Below are positions 17,209 through 25,190 of a DNA stretch of 49,942 bases, piece after piece. Location of the stretch: positions 1 through 49,942 of the forward strand of contig UQTB01000015.1 in assembly GCA_900543915.1 (NCBI GenBank), written 5' to 3'. The notes beneath the pieces are model-generated. The model did not search any database and was not told where the DNA came from. It was given only the letters and a program-made list of their open reading frames with translations. The position numbers were made by a program, and so were the translations under genes. How positions within the stretch are numbered: position 1 is the first letter of the stretch; every line of letters begins with the position of its first letter. Origin of the DNA: an uncultured Eubacteriales bacterium (GTDB taxonomy: Bacteria > Bacillota > Clostridia > Christensenellales > Borkfalkiaceae).

Positions 17209-18303
17209 TTACACCCACCCCAACAATTCATAAAGCCCGTTTAAAAGCGCTCCCGCAGCGGAACCCGTCGATCCGTCTGCCATTGTCACGACCAACCCGT
17301 TGGGTCCGTAGTTTACGGGGCCGCAAGCGAGGGTATAGACCGGACAGTTGTAACTTTGCTGACAGGTCGTCATAAACTGGTAAAACGCCGGCGTAAGCGG
17401 CATAACGCCGAATCCATATAGATAGCAGGGGGCGCCAATATCCCATCCCAAAACATAGGATAAACTGTTATAATTTACCGTGTTTCCGGTCAGTAAATCT
17501 ATATAATAATCCCCCGCATGAACCAGAAATCTTACATTAAAATTATTATTTGGGGCACTGTTGAGGTCGTCAAACAAATCCGTTAAATCGTCGTAGTCAT
17601 TGATATAGAAATCGTCCCTGCTGGTCGAAAGATAGTCCACATATAACTCCATGAAGAACTCCAAGAAACGCGACTCGGCGCACACCACGTCCAACCCGGC
17701 AGAATAATAATAAGAGCCTGTTCCCATCATGTTACCGTCGATCAGAAAAGCAGCATTACTTAGATCTTCATCTAAATTATCTACTCTGTCCGTTATTTTA
17801 TTAAATGCAAAATTTACGTATTCAGTAAGACCTTCCCAATCGGCATCCACAATGAAGAGGTCTACATAATCCAAAAATTCGGTATTTTCATAGGCAGAAG
17901 CGGCGTATGACGAGACGAAAACCGTCATACACCCCTGCATTACCTTCAAATCGAAGAACAGATCGCTCAGTACGTCTACATCCGGCTTAAACAACTTGAT
18001 ATCGATGATCACCAGATGATTTTCCGCAAGATCGGCAAAAAAGCCTGTGTGAACCATATCATATAAGATCGTTTCGTTTAACGCTTTCAGTTCGTACTGA
18101 TATTCATAGGAATCACCGAACTCATAGTAAAGGGCATCGTAGCTCAATGTCGGGTAATAGTCGGTCAGGTAATAGATGGTATCGATATCCGAGGCAAGCG
18201 CCTGGGCTTTTTCCCGCTTACTCCACCCGAACGACATGAAACACGTACCCAAAATTGCCAACACCAAAAGTAAAACTGTGCTTTTTTTGCCGATTGTTTT
18301 CAT
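17209..18303 (-). CDS. Secreted or membrane-anchored protein of unknown function
   Basis: A 364-residue protein with an N-terminal signal or anchor (KKSTVLLLVLAILGTCFMSF). The mature part is rich in Asp, Tyr, Phe and Asn, strongly acidic and poor in Lys. Blocks such as HLVIIDIKLFKPDVD, FIVDADWEGL and a Gly-rich end (PNGLVVTMADGSTGSAAG) do not match a family I know. The gene is visibly more AT-rich than its neighbours, a possible sign of recent transfer. It is followed within 42 nt by the LRR protein and preceded by a roughly 195-nt leader, suggesting a two-gene surface module. Confidence 0.7.
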   Translation of the reverse strand: MKTIGKKSTVLLLVLAILGTCFMSFGWSKREKAQALASDIDTIYYLTDYYPTLSYDALYYEFGDSYEYQYELKALNETILYDMVHTGFFADLAENHLVIIDIKLFKPDVDVLSDLFFDLKVMQGCMTVFVSSYAASAYENTEFLDYVDLFIVDADWEGLTEYVNFAFNKITDRVDNLDEDLSNAAFLIDGNMMGTGSYYYSAGLDVVCAESRFLEFFMELYVDYLSTSRDDFYINDYDDLTDLFDDLNSAPNNNFNVRFLVHAGDYYIDLLTGNTVNYNSLSYVLGWDIGAPCYLYGFGVMPLTPAFYQFMTTCQQSYNCPVYTLACGPVNYGPNGLVVTMADGSTGSAAGALLNGLYELLGWV

Positions 18304-18505
18304 AATCCATCTCCTCTCTAAATAATTTTTTTATTTCCATTCCCGCTTTTCACGGGAACTGAAACCGATTTTTTTCAACAGCAAAAGCCAACCGTAAAAA
18401 ATAATTTTATCCGGTGCGTCAGTTTTTCCATGCCTGCAGCGATTTTCTGCACTCCTCCCTTTCCGCGCGGCTGCGGCAGGGGCATCCTCCATTTTCTATA
18501 ATATG
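18304..18505 (-). other. Long 5' leader of the secreted-protein gene
   Basis: About 195 nt lie between the predicted transcript start and the ATG at 18303. The leader holds hairpin TGCAG/CTGCA (about 18437-18453) and hairpin TTCCCG/CGGGAA (18342-18360) about 40 nt before the start codon. No known riboswitch signature could be confirmed. GAGAGGAG serves as ribosome site. Confidence 0.4.
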
Positions 18506-18534
18506 ATTATATCACTAAAAAGTTTGTTTGTCTA
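18506..18534 (-). promoter_or_regulatory. Promoter of the secreted-protein / LRR pair
   Basis: On the minus strand TAGACA, 17 nt, TATAAT. The -35 lies inside the 3' end of thrC, so initiation is just past the thrC stop region. Confidence 0.65.
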
Positions 18535-20017
18535 CCCCTCCGCCGATAAAATCCAGTATCTTAGTGGGAAGCTCAGCCGCCTCCGCTTTTTCGGTAAAGC
18601 GGACGGGGAGCTCTTGCAGCCGCAGGATCTGCGCGGGAACGGGGACGGCGGTCTCCGCCTCCAGCTTTTCCGCCGCGGCAAATCCGTCTCCCGCGAAGCG
18701 GACGCCGAGGGCCTTCAGAACGCTCTCCGGAAATTTATACGGGCTCGCCGTCGAGAGGACGACCACGGGCGCGCGGCCGTTTGTCTCGCAGAGATAGCCG
18801 TCCCCCACCGCGACCGCCACCGCGGTGTGCGGATCCAGCGGATAATCGTATTCCTCAAAAAACGCCGCGATGGTCTCATCCACCAGCGCTTTCCCCGCGA
18901 ACCCCGCGTAAAAGGAATTTGCCAGCGCCGCTCTCTCCCGCGGGGAGACCGCATAGCGCTTCCGCTCGGAAAGCTCCCGCATGCGGGCGGCGGTGAGCGC
19001 CGCGTCCCGCCCGGAAAATTCAAAAATCAGCCGCTCCAGGTTGGACGAGACGAGGATATCCATGGACGGGCTGGTCGTCTTGAAAAAGGGACGGTCCAGA
19101 TCGTAGGCGCCCGAAGCGAAAAAGTCCGTCAAAATATTGTTCTCGTTGGACGCGCAGACGAGTTTTCCCACCGGGAGCCCCATCTGTTTGGCGTACCACC
19201 CCGCGAGAATGTTGCCGAAATTCCCCGTGGGGACGACGAAGTCCACCGCTTCGCCCGCCGCGATCTCGCCCGCCCCCACGAGGTCGCAGTATGCGGAAAA
19301 GTAATAGACGATCTGCGGGCAGAGCCTGCCGAAGTTGATGGAATTGGCGGAAGAGAGAATCACGCCCTTTTCTTTCAGCGCGCGCGCCATGTCCCGATCG
19401 GAAAAGATCTTTTTGACGGCGGTCTGGCAGTCGTCGAAATTCCCCTTGACGGCGAGCACGCCGACGTTGTTCCCCTCCTGAACGGACATCTGGCGCTTCT
19501 GCATTTCGCTGACGCCCTCGTCCGGATAAAAGACCATGATTTTGACGCCTTCCGCGTCCTTGAAGCCCTCGAGCGCCGCCTTGCCGGTATCGCCGCTCGT
19601 CGCCACGAGGATCAAAACGGTATCCCCGATCCCGCAGAGGTTGCACCCCTCGCGCAGCAAAAAGGGCAGGAGCGTGAGCGCCACGTCCTTAAAGGCAAGC
19701 GTGGGCCCGTGGAACAGCTCCATGATGTAGTAGCCCTCGTCCAGCTTCACGACGGGAGCGGGCTCCCCCTCGTCAAACTGACCGTATGCCTTCCGGCATG
19801 CCGCGAGCAGCTTTTCGCCGTCGTATTCCTCCAAAAAAGCCGAGAGCACGCGCGCGGCGCGGTGCGGATAATCCATTGCAGCCAGCTCCGCGAGCGAATC
19901 TTTCAGCGACGGAAACCGCTCGGGCACGAACAGGCCGCCGTCTGCCGCGAGCCCGCGGACGATTGCCTCTGCGGCGTTTGCGGCGGAATCTCCGCCGCGC
20001 GTACTGATAAAACGCAT
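18515..20017 (-). CDS. thrC: Threonine synthase
   Basis: PLP enzyme that converts O-phosphohomoserine to threonine. 500 residues, the normal length for the bacterial thrC class. It opens MRFISTRGG; the PLP lysine lies in GPTLAFKDVAL near residue 108, the ATSGDTGKAALEG loop near 152 binds phosphate, and PTGNFGN lies near 265. GGGAGG is 6 nt before the ATG. A GC-rich hairpin (CCCCG/CGGGG) abuts the ribosome site in the leader. It lies alone between the P-loop gene's terminator and the next promoter. Confidence 0.96.
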   Translation of the reverse strand: MRFISTRGGDSAANAAEAIVRGLAADGGLFVPERFPSLKDSLAELAAMDYPHRAARVLSAFLEEYDGEKLLAACRKAYGQFDEGEPAPVVKLDEGYYIMELFHGPTLAFKDVALTLLPFLLREGCNLCGIGDTVLILVATSGDTGKAALEGFKDAEGVKIMVFYPDEGVSEMQKRQMSVQEGNNVGVLAVKGNFDDCQTAVKKIFSDRDMARALKEKGVILSSANSINFGRLCPQIVYYFSAYCDLVGAGEIAAGEAVDFVVPTGNFGNILAGWYAKQMGLPVGKLVCASNENNILTDFFASGAYDLDRPFFKTTSPSMDILVSSNLERLIFEFSGRDAALTAARMRELSERKRYAVSPRERAALANSFYAGFAGKALVDETIAAFFEEYDYPLDPHTAVAVAVGDGYLCETNGRAPVVVLSTASPYKFPESVLKALGVRFAGDGFAAAEKLEAETAVPVPAQILRLQELPVRFTEKAEAAELPTKILDFIGGGVDKQTF

Positions 20018-20022
20018 ATCAA

Positions 20023-20050
20023 CCTCCCGCCCCGGATACGTTAACGGGGC
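20023..20050 (-). promoter_or_regulatory. GC hairpin abutting the thrC ribosome site
   Basis: Arms GCCCCG and CGGGGC flank a ten-base loop; the 3' arm runs directly into GGGAGG on the minus strand. It could modulate thrC translation, or act as a plus-strand terminator since an ATTTTT run follows on plus, although no plus-strand gene ends here. Confidence 0.35.
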
Positions 20051-20063
20051 ATTTTTCCATTTT

Positions 20064-20094
20064 ATAAAAAATCGAGGATATTGCTATCCCCGAT
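20064..20094 (-). terminator. Terminator after the P-loop protein gene
   Basis: Stem ATCGGGGATA / TATCCTCGAT with a GCAA tetraloop (one G-U pair), then TTTTTTAT on the minus strand. It lies 22 nt past the gene's stop. Confidence 0.88.
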
Positions 20095-20115
20095 TTCTAC
20101 CCTATATCCGAACGA

Positions 20116-20523
20116 TTAACCGACGTGCTTGGCGATAAACGCGGGCAGCTCCTCTTTCGCGGCGCTGCAGGTGAACACGAAGGTGACGGAGAAATCCTTT
20201 TCCAGCTTTTCGATGGCAGCGAAGAAATCGCCCAGCGCGGAGAGCTCCTTGCCCGCGATGCGGGCGACGCCGTCCACATAGACGAGTTCGTTGTCCGCGT
20301 TCGCCGCGATGATCCCTTTCAGGAATCCCCTGAGCCCGTCTTCCCCGGTGACCGCGAAGTCATCGACGTCGATAAAACGGATCTCGCGCTTCAAGTCGTA
20401 CATATAGCGCTTGGTATCCGTGACGAAGACGATATGCCCCTTCGCCGTTTCAACCGCATCGTTCGCGCTGTTGATTACCGTTTTTGTTTTCCCCGTTCCC
20501 TTTGCACCGTAAACGATTTTCAT
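20116..20523 (-). CDS. Small P-loop ATP-binding protein
   Basis: 135 residues. Walker A GAKGTGKTK starts at residue 6, with a Walker B-like ELVYVDGVARI near 82. It is a short stand-alone NTPase core without a recognisable effector domain. I recall such proteins as uncharacterised ATP-binding proteins of Clostridia. It has its own promoter and terminator, so it is a single-gene unit. No role can be inferred from its neighbours, which are amino-acid metabolism genes. Confidence 0.75.
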   Translation of the reverse strand: MKIVYGAKGTGKTKTVINSANDAVETAKGHIVFVTDTKRYMYDLKREIRFIDVDDFAVTGEDGLRGFLKGIIAANADNELVYVDGVARIAGKELSALGDFFAAIEKLEKDFSVTFVFTCSAAKEELPAFIAKHVG

Positions 20524-20555
20524 AGAAAAAATTCCTCCATTATTTTCTTATTTAT

Positions 20556-20584
20556 ATTGTAACCTATTTTTCTAAAATTTTCAA
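20556..20584 (-). promoter_or_regulatory. Promoter of the P-loop gene
   Basis: TTGAAA, 17 nt, TACAAT on the minus strand, ending about 33 nt before the ATG; GGAGG is present in the short leader. Confidence 0.75.
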
Positions 20585-20609
20585 TCGGTTTTACGAAATT
20601 TCAGACAAC

Positions 20610-21800
20610 TTATTTTAATTTTTTTACGAACGCCGCGAGGCGCGCCAGCCCTTCGGCGATATCTTCTTTGGAAATCGCGTAAGAGAGGCGGATACAGCCG
20701 TCGTCCCCGAAGGCGATTCCGGGAATGAGCGCGACGCCCTCCTTTAAGGCGCAGTCCGCAAATTTCAGCGAGCCCTGAACGACCTCCTCCCCGTAACGTT
20801 TGCCGTAAAGGGCGGAAACGTCGCAGAAAACGTAGAACGCGCCCTTGGGTTCGCCGACCTCGATGCCCTCGATCTTTTTCAGCGTCTCCACCATGAAGGC
20901 GCGGCGCTCGTCGAAGATCCGCCGCATCTGCGCGATGAAGTCCGCCCCGCCGGACAGGGCGGTCACGGAAGCGTACTGCGCGATGGAAGTCGGGTTGCTG
21001 GTGGTATGGCTCTGCATCGCCCCGATCGCCTTTGCGATGGGCTCCGGCGCCGCGAGATAGCCAATCCGCCATCCTGTCATCGCGTAGCTCTTGGATACGC
21101 CGTTGACGACCACGGTGTGTTCCTTCATATAGTCGGACAGGGAGGCGACGGAGACGTGCTCCTGTCCGCAGTAAACGAGCTTTTCGTAGATCTCGTCCGA
21201 GATCACATAGATCCCCGCCTTCTCGGCGTAGGCGGCGATCGCGGAGAGCTCTTCCCGCGTATAGACCGCGCCGGTGGGGTTGTTCGGGGAGTTGAGGATC
21301 AGAAGTTTGGTCTTTGCGGTGGTATGCCGCGCGAGATCCTCCGCCGTCACCTTGTAGTCGCGCTCCTTTTTCGCCGGGACGAACACGGACACGCCGCCCG
21401 CCAGCCGGACGAGTTCGGGATAGGTCAGCCAGTAGGGCGAGGGGATCAGCACTTCGTCCCCGTCGTTTAAGAGCGATGCGATCGCGTGATAGAGCGAGCT
21501 CTTCGCTCCGCAGGAAACGACGATCTGCCCGGGCGCATACTTCAGGCCGTTGTCCTCTTTGAATTTTCTGACGATAGCCTCTTTCAGCTCCGGCATGCCG
21601 GACGCCGGCGTATATTTGGTAAAGCCGATATCCAGCGCATGCTTCGCGCTCTCGATGATATAGTCCGGCGTGTTGAAATCGGGTTCTCCCGCGCCGAATC
21701 CGATGACGGAGATTCCCTCCTGCTTCATCTGCTTTGCCTTCGCCGTGATCGACAGCGTCAAGGAAGGCGCGATCGCGGCGACTTTTTCCGAAAGTACCAT
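20610..21800 (-). CDS. Class I aspartate aminotransferase
   Basis: Fold-type I PLP transaminase of 396 residues from the Ib aspartate aminotransferase group. Landmarks: IGFGAGEPDFNTP near residue 34, SPNNPTGAVY near 172, and PLP-binding Lys in GVSKSYAMTGWRIGYL near 233. It would interconvert aspartate/2-oxoglutarate with oxaloacetate/glutamate; related enzymes also act on prephenate or aromatic acids. GGAGG precedes the ATG, 23 nt behind prfA, so it is probably read from the rpmE promoter. Having thrC close by fits aspartate-family amino-acid synthesis. Confidence 0.92.
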   Translation of the reverse strand: MVLSEKVAAIAPSLTLSITAKAKQMKQEGISVIGFGAGEPDFNTPDYIIESAKHALDIGFTKYTPASGMPELKEAIVRKFKEDNGLKYAPGQIVVSCGAKSSLYHAIASLLNDGDEVLIPSPYWLTYPELVRLAGGVSVFVPAKKERDYKVTAEDLARHTTAKTKLLILNSPNNPTGAVYTREELSAIAAYAEKAGIYVISDEIYEKLVYCGQEHVSVASLSDYMKEHTVVVNGVSKSYAMTGWRIGYLAAPEPIAKAIGAMQSHTTSNPTSIAQYASVTALSGGADFIAQMRRIFDERRAFMVETLKKIEGIEVGEPKGAFYVFCDVSALYGKRYGEEVVQGSLKFADCALKEGVALIPGIAFGDDGCIRLSYAISKEDIAEGLARLAAFVKKLK

Positions 21801-21823
21801 AGTAAGATTCCTCCCGAGTGAAA

Positions 21824-22900
21824 TTACATTTCTTCCGCGTTCTGCGTGAGTTTCGCCTCTCTGTCGGCGATCGCGAGCGCGTCTACCATCTCATCCATGT
21901 CCCCCATGAGAAAGCTGTCCAGCGAATAGAGCGTGAGCCCGATGCGATGATCCGTGACCCGCCCCTGCGGAAAATTATAGGTGCGGATGCGCTCCGAGCG
22001 GTCGCCCGTCCCCACCTGGCTGCGGCGGTTTTCCGAATATTCCTTTTCGTAAGCGCTCTGATAATGGTCGTAGAGGCGGCTCTTTAAAACCTTCATCGCC
22101 TTTTCGCGGTTTTTCGTCTGCGAGCGCTCGTCCTGGCAGACGACCACGATCCCCGTGGGGAGGTGGGTGATGCGGATGCAGGACTCCGTCTTATTGACGT
22201 GCTGACCGCCCGCGCCGCCCGAGCGGAAGAGGTCGATCTTCAGATCCTTTTCGTCGATATTCACCTCGACGTCCTCCACCTCGGGAAGCACCGCCACCGT
22301 CACGGTGGAGGTATGAACGCGCCCCTGCGACTCCGTCTCCGGCACGCGCTGGACGCGGTGCACGCCGCTCTCGTATTTCAGCTTGCTGTAAGCGCCCTTG
22401 CCGCTGATGGAAAAAACCACTTCCTTGATGCCGCCGAGCTCTGTGGAATTGTTCTCGATTTCCTCCGTCCTGAAGCGGTGGCGCTCCGCGTATCTGACGT
22501 ACATGCGGTACAGTTCATAGCCGAACAGACCAGCTTCGTCCCCGCCCGCGCCGGCGCGGATCTCCATGATGACGTTCTTGTCGTCGTTCGGATCCTTGGG
22601 CAGCAGCAGAATGCGGAGTTCCGCGGAGATATCCTCCAGCTTTTTCCGGCAGGTCTGAATTTCCTCGGAGAGCATTTCGCGCATCTCTTTGTCGGATTCC
22701 GCCTCGGCGAGCTCCTTCGCGCCTTCCAGATCGGAGGCAAATTTTTTATATTCGAGATATTTCTCCACCGTCTCGCGCATGTCCGCAAGTTCCTTGGAAT
22801 ATGCTTTCCACTCGTCCATCTTCGCGAGGACCGCGGGATCGGCGACGAGTTCGTTCAGCTTCTCGTACCGCTCGAGCATTTTGTCCAGTTTCTTAAACAT
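21824..22900 (-). CDS. prfA: Peptide chain release factor 1
   Basis: Recognises UAA and UAG and triggers peptide release. 358 residues. The GGQ loop lies in RSGGAGGQHVNKTES near residue 230; the codon-recognition block EIRAGAGGDEAG precedes it. The C-terminal YNFPQGRVTDHR motif is RF1/2-typical, and length and N-terminal coiled coil fit RF1 rather than RF2. It overlaps the DUF1385-PrmC gene by 8 nt, and PrmC methylates the GGQ glutamine of this protein, so coupling is functionally sensible. Confidence 0.96.
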   Translation of the reverse strand: MFKKLDKMLERYEKLNELVADPAVLAKMDEWKAYSKELADMRETVEKYLEYKKFASDLEGAKELAEAESDKEMREMLSEEIQTCRKKLEDISAELRILLLPKDPNDDKNVIMEIRAGAGGDEAGLFGYELYRMYVRYAERHRFRTEEIENNSTELGGIKEVVFSISGKGAYSKLKYESGVHRVQRVPETESQGRVHTSTVTVAVLPEVEDVEVNIDEKDLKIDLFRSGGAGGQHVNKTESCIRITHLPTGIVVVCQDERSQTKNREKAMKVLKSRLYDHYQSAYEKEYSENRRSQVGTGDRSERIRTYNFPQGRVTDHRIGLTLYSLDSFLMGDMDEMVDALAIADREAKLTQNAEEM

Positions 22901-24746
22901 CTTTCACTACCTTTACCATTCTGCGGATGCCGGAGAGGTCGGAGAAAACTTCCGTCCTGCCGATCGCGGAAAAGAGCTCCGCGACGGCGTCCGCCTGATC
23001 ATAACCGCATTCCGCCAGCAGAAAACCGCCCGGCGCGAGGTGCTCCCCCGCCGTTTCGGCGATCCGGCGGTAACAGGCGAGCCCGTCCTCCCCGCCGTCC
23101 AGCGCCAGCCGCGGCTCAAAAGCGGAAACCTCCCTCTGTAACCCGGGAATATCGCCCGAGCGGATATAGGGCGGATTGGTCAAAATCGCGTCGAATACGC
23201 GGCCTTGCAGATTTTCAAACAGATCGCTCTCGATAAACTCTACCTCCGCCCTGTTTGCGGCGGCGTTTTCCCGCGCGAGCGCGAGCGCGTCTGCGCTGAC
23301 GTCCGACGCGGCGACCTGCGCGCCTGTTTTCAGAAAGACCGCGACTGCGATCGCCCCGCTCCCCGTGCAGAGATCCAGCACGCGGCTCTCTTTGTCGATT
23401 TCTTTCAGCGCGCGTTCCACCAGCTCTTCCGTCTCCGGGCGGGGAATGAGCACGCGTTCGTCCACTTTGATCGGATAGCCGTAAAAATCGGCGTTTCCCA
23501 CGCAGTACCACAGCGGCCTGCCCGTGGCGCGCTCTTTTGCCAGGCGCATGGCCTTTTCCACGTATTTCGGCGTGACCAGCTGATCGGAACGGACTTCGTC
23601 CCGCTTGACGCCGAGCGAGAGCGCGACGATCCATTCCGCGTCGCTCGTTTCCTCCACGCCGCCCCTGATCAGAACCGTCTTGACCTCGTCGAACAGCTGC
23701 GAGCGCTTCATCGCGACCACGAACTTCTGCTCGGGCACGGAGGGATCTGCATCCATCTCCATTACCTTGTTGAAGGCGGCGATCGCCACTTCCAGCATGC
23801 CCTCGTCGGGCTCTTTGGTCGTGATCCGCTGCAGGAGCAGCCCGGGCGCTTTCAGCGGGTAGAATACCCAGCAGTCCGTCTTTGCGAGCCCTTTTAAAAG
23901 CTCGTAAGAGAGCCCCGCCACGAGGGGAAGAAAGGCGATTTTCAGGAGGACACGCCAGATTCCCTCGATCTGCAGATCAAAGTGATTGAACAGCGCCTCC
24001 GCACAGGCGAAAGTGAGAATACTGATCACGAGCACGAATACCATGAACGTCGTCCCGCAGCGGTTATGCACGCGCGAGCATTTTTTGGCGTTTTCGGGCG
24101 TCAGTTCCAGCCCCGCTTCGTAACAGGAGATCGTCTTGTGCTCCGCGCCGTGGTACTGATAGGTACGGCGCACGTCTTTAATCAGCGAAGTCAGCACGAT
24201 GTAAAGAACGAAAATCAGGATCTTGAAGCCGCCTTCGATGAAATTTTTGGCCACTACGTTGAACGAATAAGCGCTTCCCTGCGCGGCGGAGACAATCCAC
24301 TCGATCCCCTTCCTGAGCCAGATCGGCCCCAGAACGAAGAAAAGGACGGCAAGGCCGATTCCCAGCAGCATGGAAATCGCGATGATGACGCTCATCAGGT
24401 TGATTTTCAGCTTTTCCGCCATCCATTTTTCAAATCTGGAGGGCTCGCCTTCCCCGTAAACCTCGGCGGAACGCGTCAGAATTTTCGTGCCGGAGACGAA
24501 AGAATCGAAAAAAGCGACGCATCCGCGGACGATCGGCAGGCGCAGAAACCGGTTGCGCTGCCCATAGGGCTTGACGCGCTTTGACTCGATGCGGATAATG
24601 CCGTCCGCATCCCGCACGGCAGTCGCCATGGACGAAACGCCGCGCATCATCACGCCTTCCATGACCGCCTGACCGCCGATGGACGTGCGCTGACACTTCT
24701 GCTTCTTCTGTTTTTTTTCTCTCTTTTCCTTCTTTTCTTTCTTCAT
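22893..24746 (-). CDS. prmC: Fusion of DUF1385 (YqhQ-like) membrane protein with release-factor glutamine methyltransferase PrmC
   Basis: About 617 residues in one frame. A Lys/Glu-rich start is followed by the DUF1385 signature IGGQAVMEGVMMRG (about 24-37), three to four membrane helices (about 120-230), HGAEHKTISCYE near 206 and the DUF1385 ending ITTKEPDEGMLEVAI near 325. Then comes a complete PrmC: N-terminal helical domain (about 350-440), PRPETEELV, DLCTGSGAIA and catalytic NPPYIRSG near 524. In related genomes these are two adjacent genes. ATG at 24746 is preferred because the earlier ATG at 24776 lies in the loop of the rpmE terminator and would be too close to its AAGGGTG. ATG 24746 has no clear ribosome site, as only the terminator U-run precedes it. 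Confidence 0.88.
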   Translation of the reverse strand: MKKEKKEKREKKQKKQKCQRTSIGGQAVMEGVMMRGVSSMATAVRDADGIIRIESKRVKPYGQRNRFLRLPIVRGCVAFFDSFVSGTKILTRSAEVYGEGEPSRFEKWMAEKLKINLMSVIIAISMLLGIGLAVLFFVLGPIWLRKGIEWIVSAAQGSAYSFNVVAKNFIEGGFKILIFVLYIVLTSLIKDVRRTYQYHGAEHKTISCYEAGLELTPENAKKCSRVHNRCGTTFMVFVLVISILTFACAEALFNHFDLQIEGIWRVLLKIAFLPLVAGLSYELLKGLAKTDCWVFYPLKAPGLLLQRITTKEPDEGMLEVAIAAFNKVMEMDADPSVPEQKFVVAMKRSQLFDEVKTVLIRGGVEETSDAEWIVALSLGVKRDEVRSDQLVTPKYVEKAMRLAKERATGRPLWYCVGNADFYGYPIKVDERVLIPRPETEELVERALKEIDKESRVLDLCTGSGAIAVAVFLKTGAQVAASDVSADALALARENAAANRAEVEFIESDLFENLQGRVFDAILTNPPYIRSGDIPGLQREVSAFEPRLALDGGEDGLACYRRIAETAGEHLAPGGFLLAECGYDQADAVAELFSAIGRTEVFSDLSGIRRMVKVVKDV

Positions 24747-24753
24747 AGATATT

Positions 24754-24791
24754 AAAAAAACGGGCTCTAAGCGCATTCACCCTTAGAGCCC
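24754..24791 (-). terminator. Terminator/attenuator between rpmE and the DUF1385-prmC fusion
   Basis: Stem GGGCTCTAAG / CTTAGAGCCC with a ten-base loop and seven Us on the minus strand. It begins about 7 nt after the rpmE stop and ends 8 nt before the next gene's ATG, so all downstream expression must read through it or start nearby. Confidence 0.88.
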
Positions 24792-24797
24792 CCTGTG

Positions 24798-25007
24798 TTA
24801 TTTGTCCAGCCCGTATCTCTTGTTGAACTTATCCACACGACCGCCGGTATCCACCAGTTTCTGCTTGCCCGTAAAGAACGGATGGCATTTGCTGCAGATA
24901 TCTACTTTAATCGTGTCGCCCTTCTTCGTTGACCCGGTTTTAAAGGTCTCCCCGCACGCGCAGACGACCGTCACCTCATGGTAATCGGGATGAATATCTT
25001 GCTTCAC
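24798..25007 (-). CDS. rpmE: 50S ribosomal protein L31 (zinc-binding form)
   Basis: About 69 residues, with the L31 opening KQDIHPDYHEV and the zinc ligands CAC (about 16-18) and CSKC (about 38-41), followed by HPFFTGKQK and the C-terminal RVDKFNKRYG. GTG at 25007 is chosen: AGGTG lies 6-7 nt upstream and the protein then starts Met-Lys-Gln as usual. The GTG nine bases earlier falls in the ribosome site itself. The C+ form is the zinc-replete version; no zinc-independent paralogue is seen here. Confidence 0.95.
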   Translation of the reverse strand: MKQDIHPDYHEVTVVCACGETFKTGSTKKGDTIKVDICSKCHPFFTGKQKLVDTGGRVDKFNKRYGLDK

Positions 25008-25049
25008 TTGTATCACCTCATTTAACTTACTTGCCTTATTTGCTAAGAT

Positions 25050-25078
25050 ATTATAATATAATTTTCGCGTTTAGTCAA
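25050..25078 (-). promoter_or_regulatory. Strong promoter of rpmE
   Basis: TTGACT, 17 nt, TATAAT on the minus strand. It is divergent from the promoter of the plus-strand dehydrogenase-like gene. Confidence 0.85.
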
Positions 25079-25133
25079 CTGTATGGAGATACTTTCGGAT
25101 TTTTTTCCAAAAAAATTTCCCCCTCTCTTTTGC

Positions 25134-25162
25134 TTGCAAAACGGCGCGAAAAATGGTAAAAT
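25134..25162 (+). promoter_or_regulatory. Promoter of the MDR dehydrogenase-like gene
   Basis: TTGCAA, 17 nt, TAAAAT on plus, 28 nt before the ATG at 25191; AGGAG lies between. Confidence 0.7.
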
Positions 25163-25190
25163 TTCACCAGGAACGGAAAAAGGAGAATTT

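Noticed and set aside
18304..18505. Cyclic-di-GMP riboswitch before the secreted-protein gene
   Set aside because: A surface-protein leader of this length made it worth checking, but the conserved GEMM core sequences are not present.
18503..20044. 513-codon plus-strand frame over thrC
   Set aside because: Antisense shadow of an unmistakable threonine synthase.
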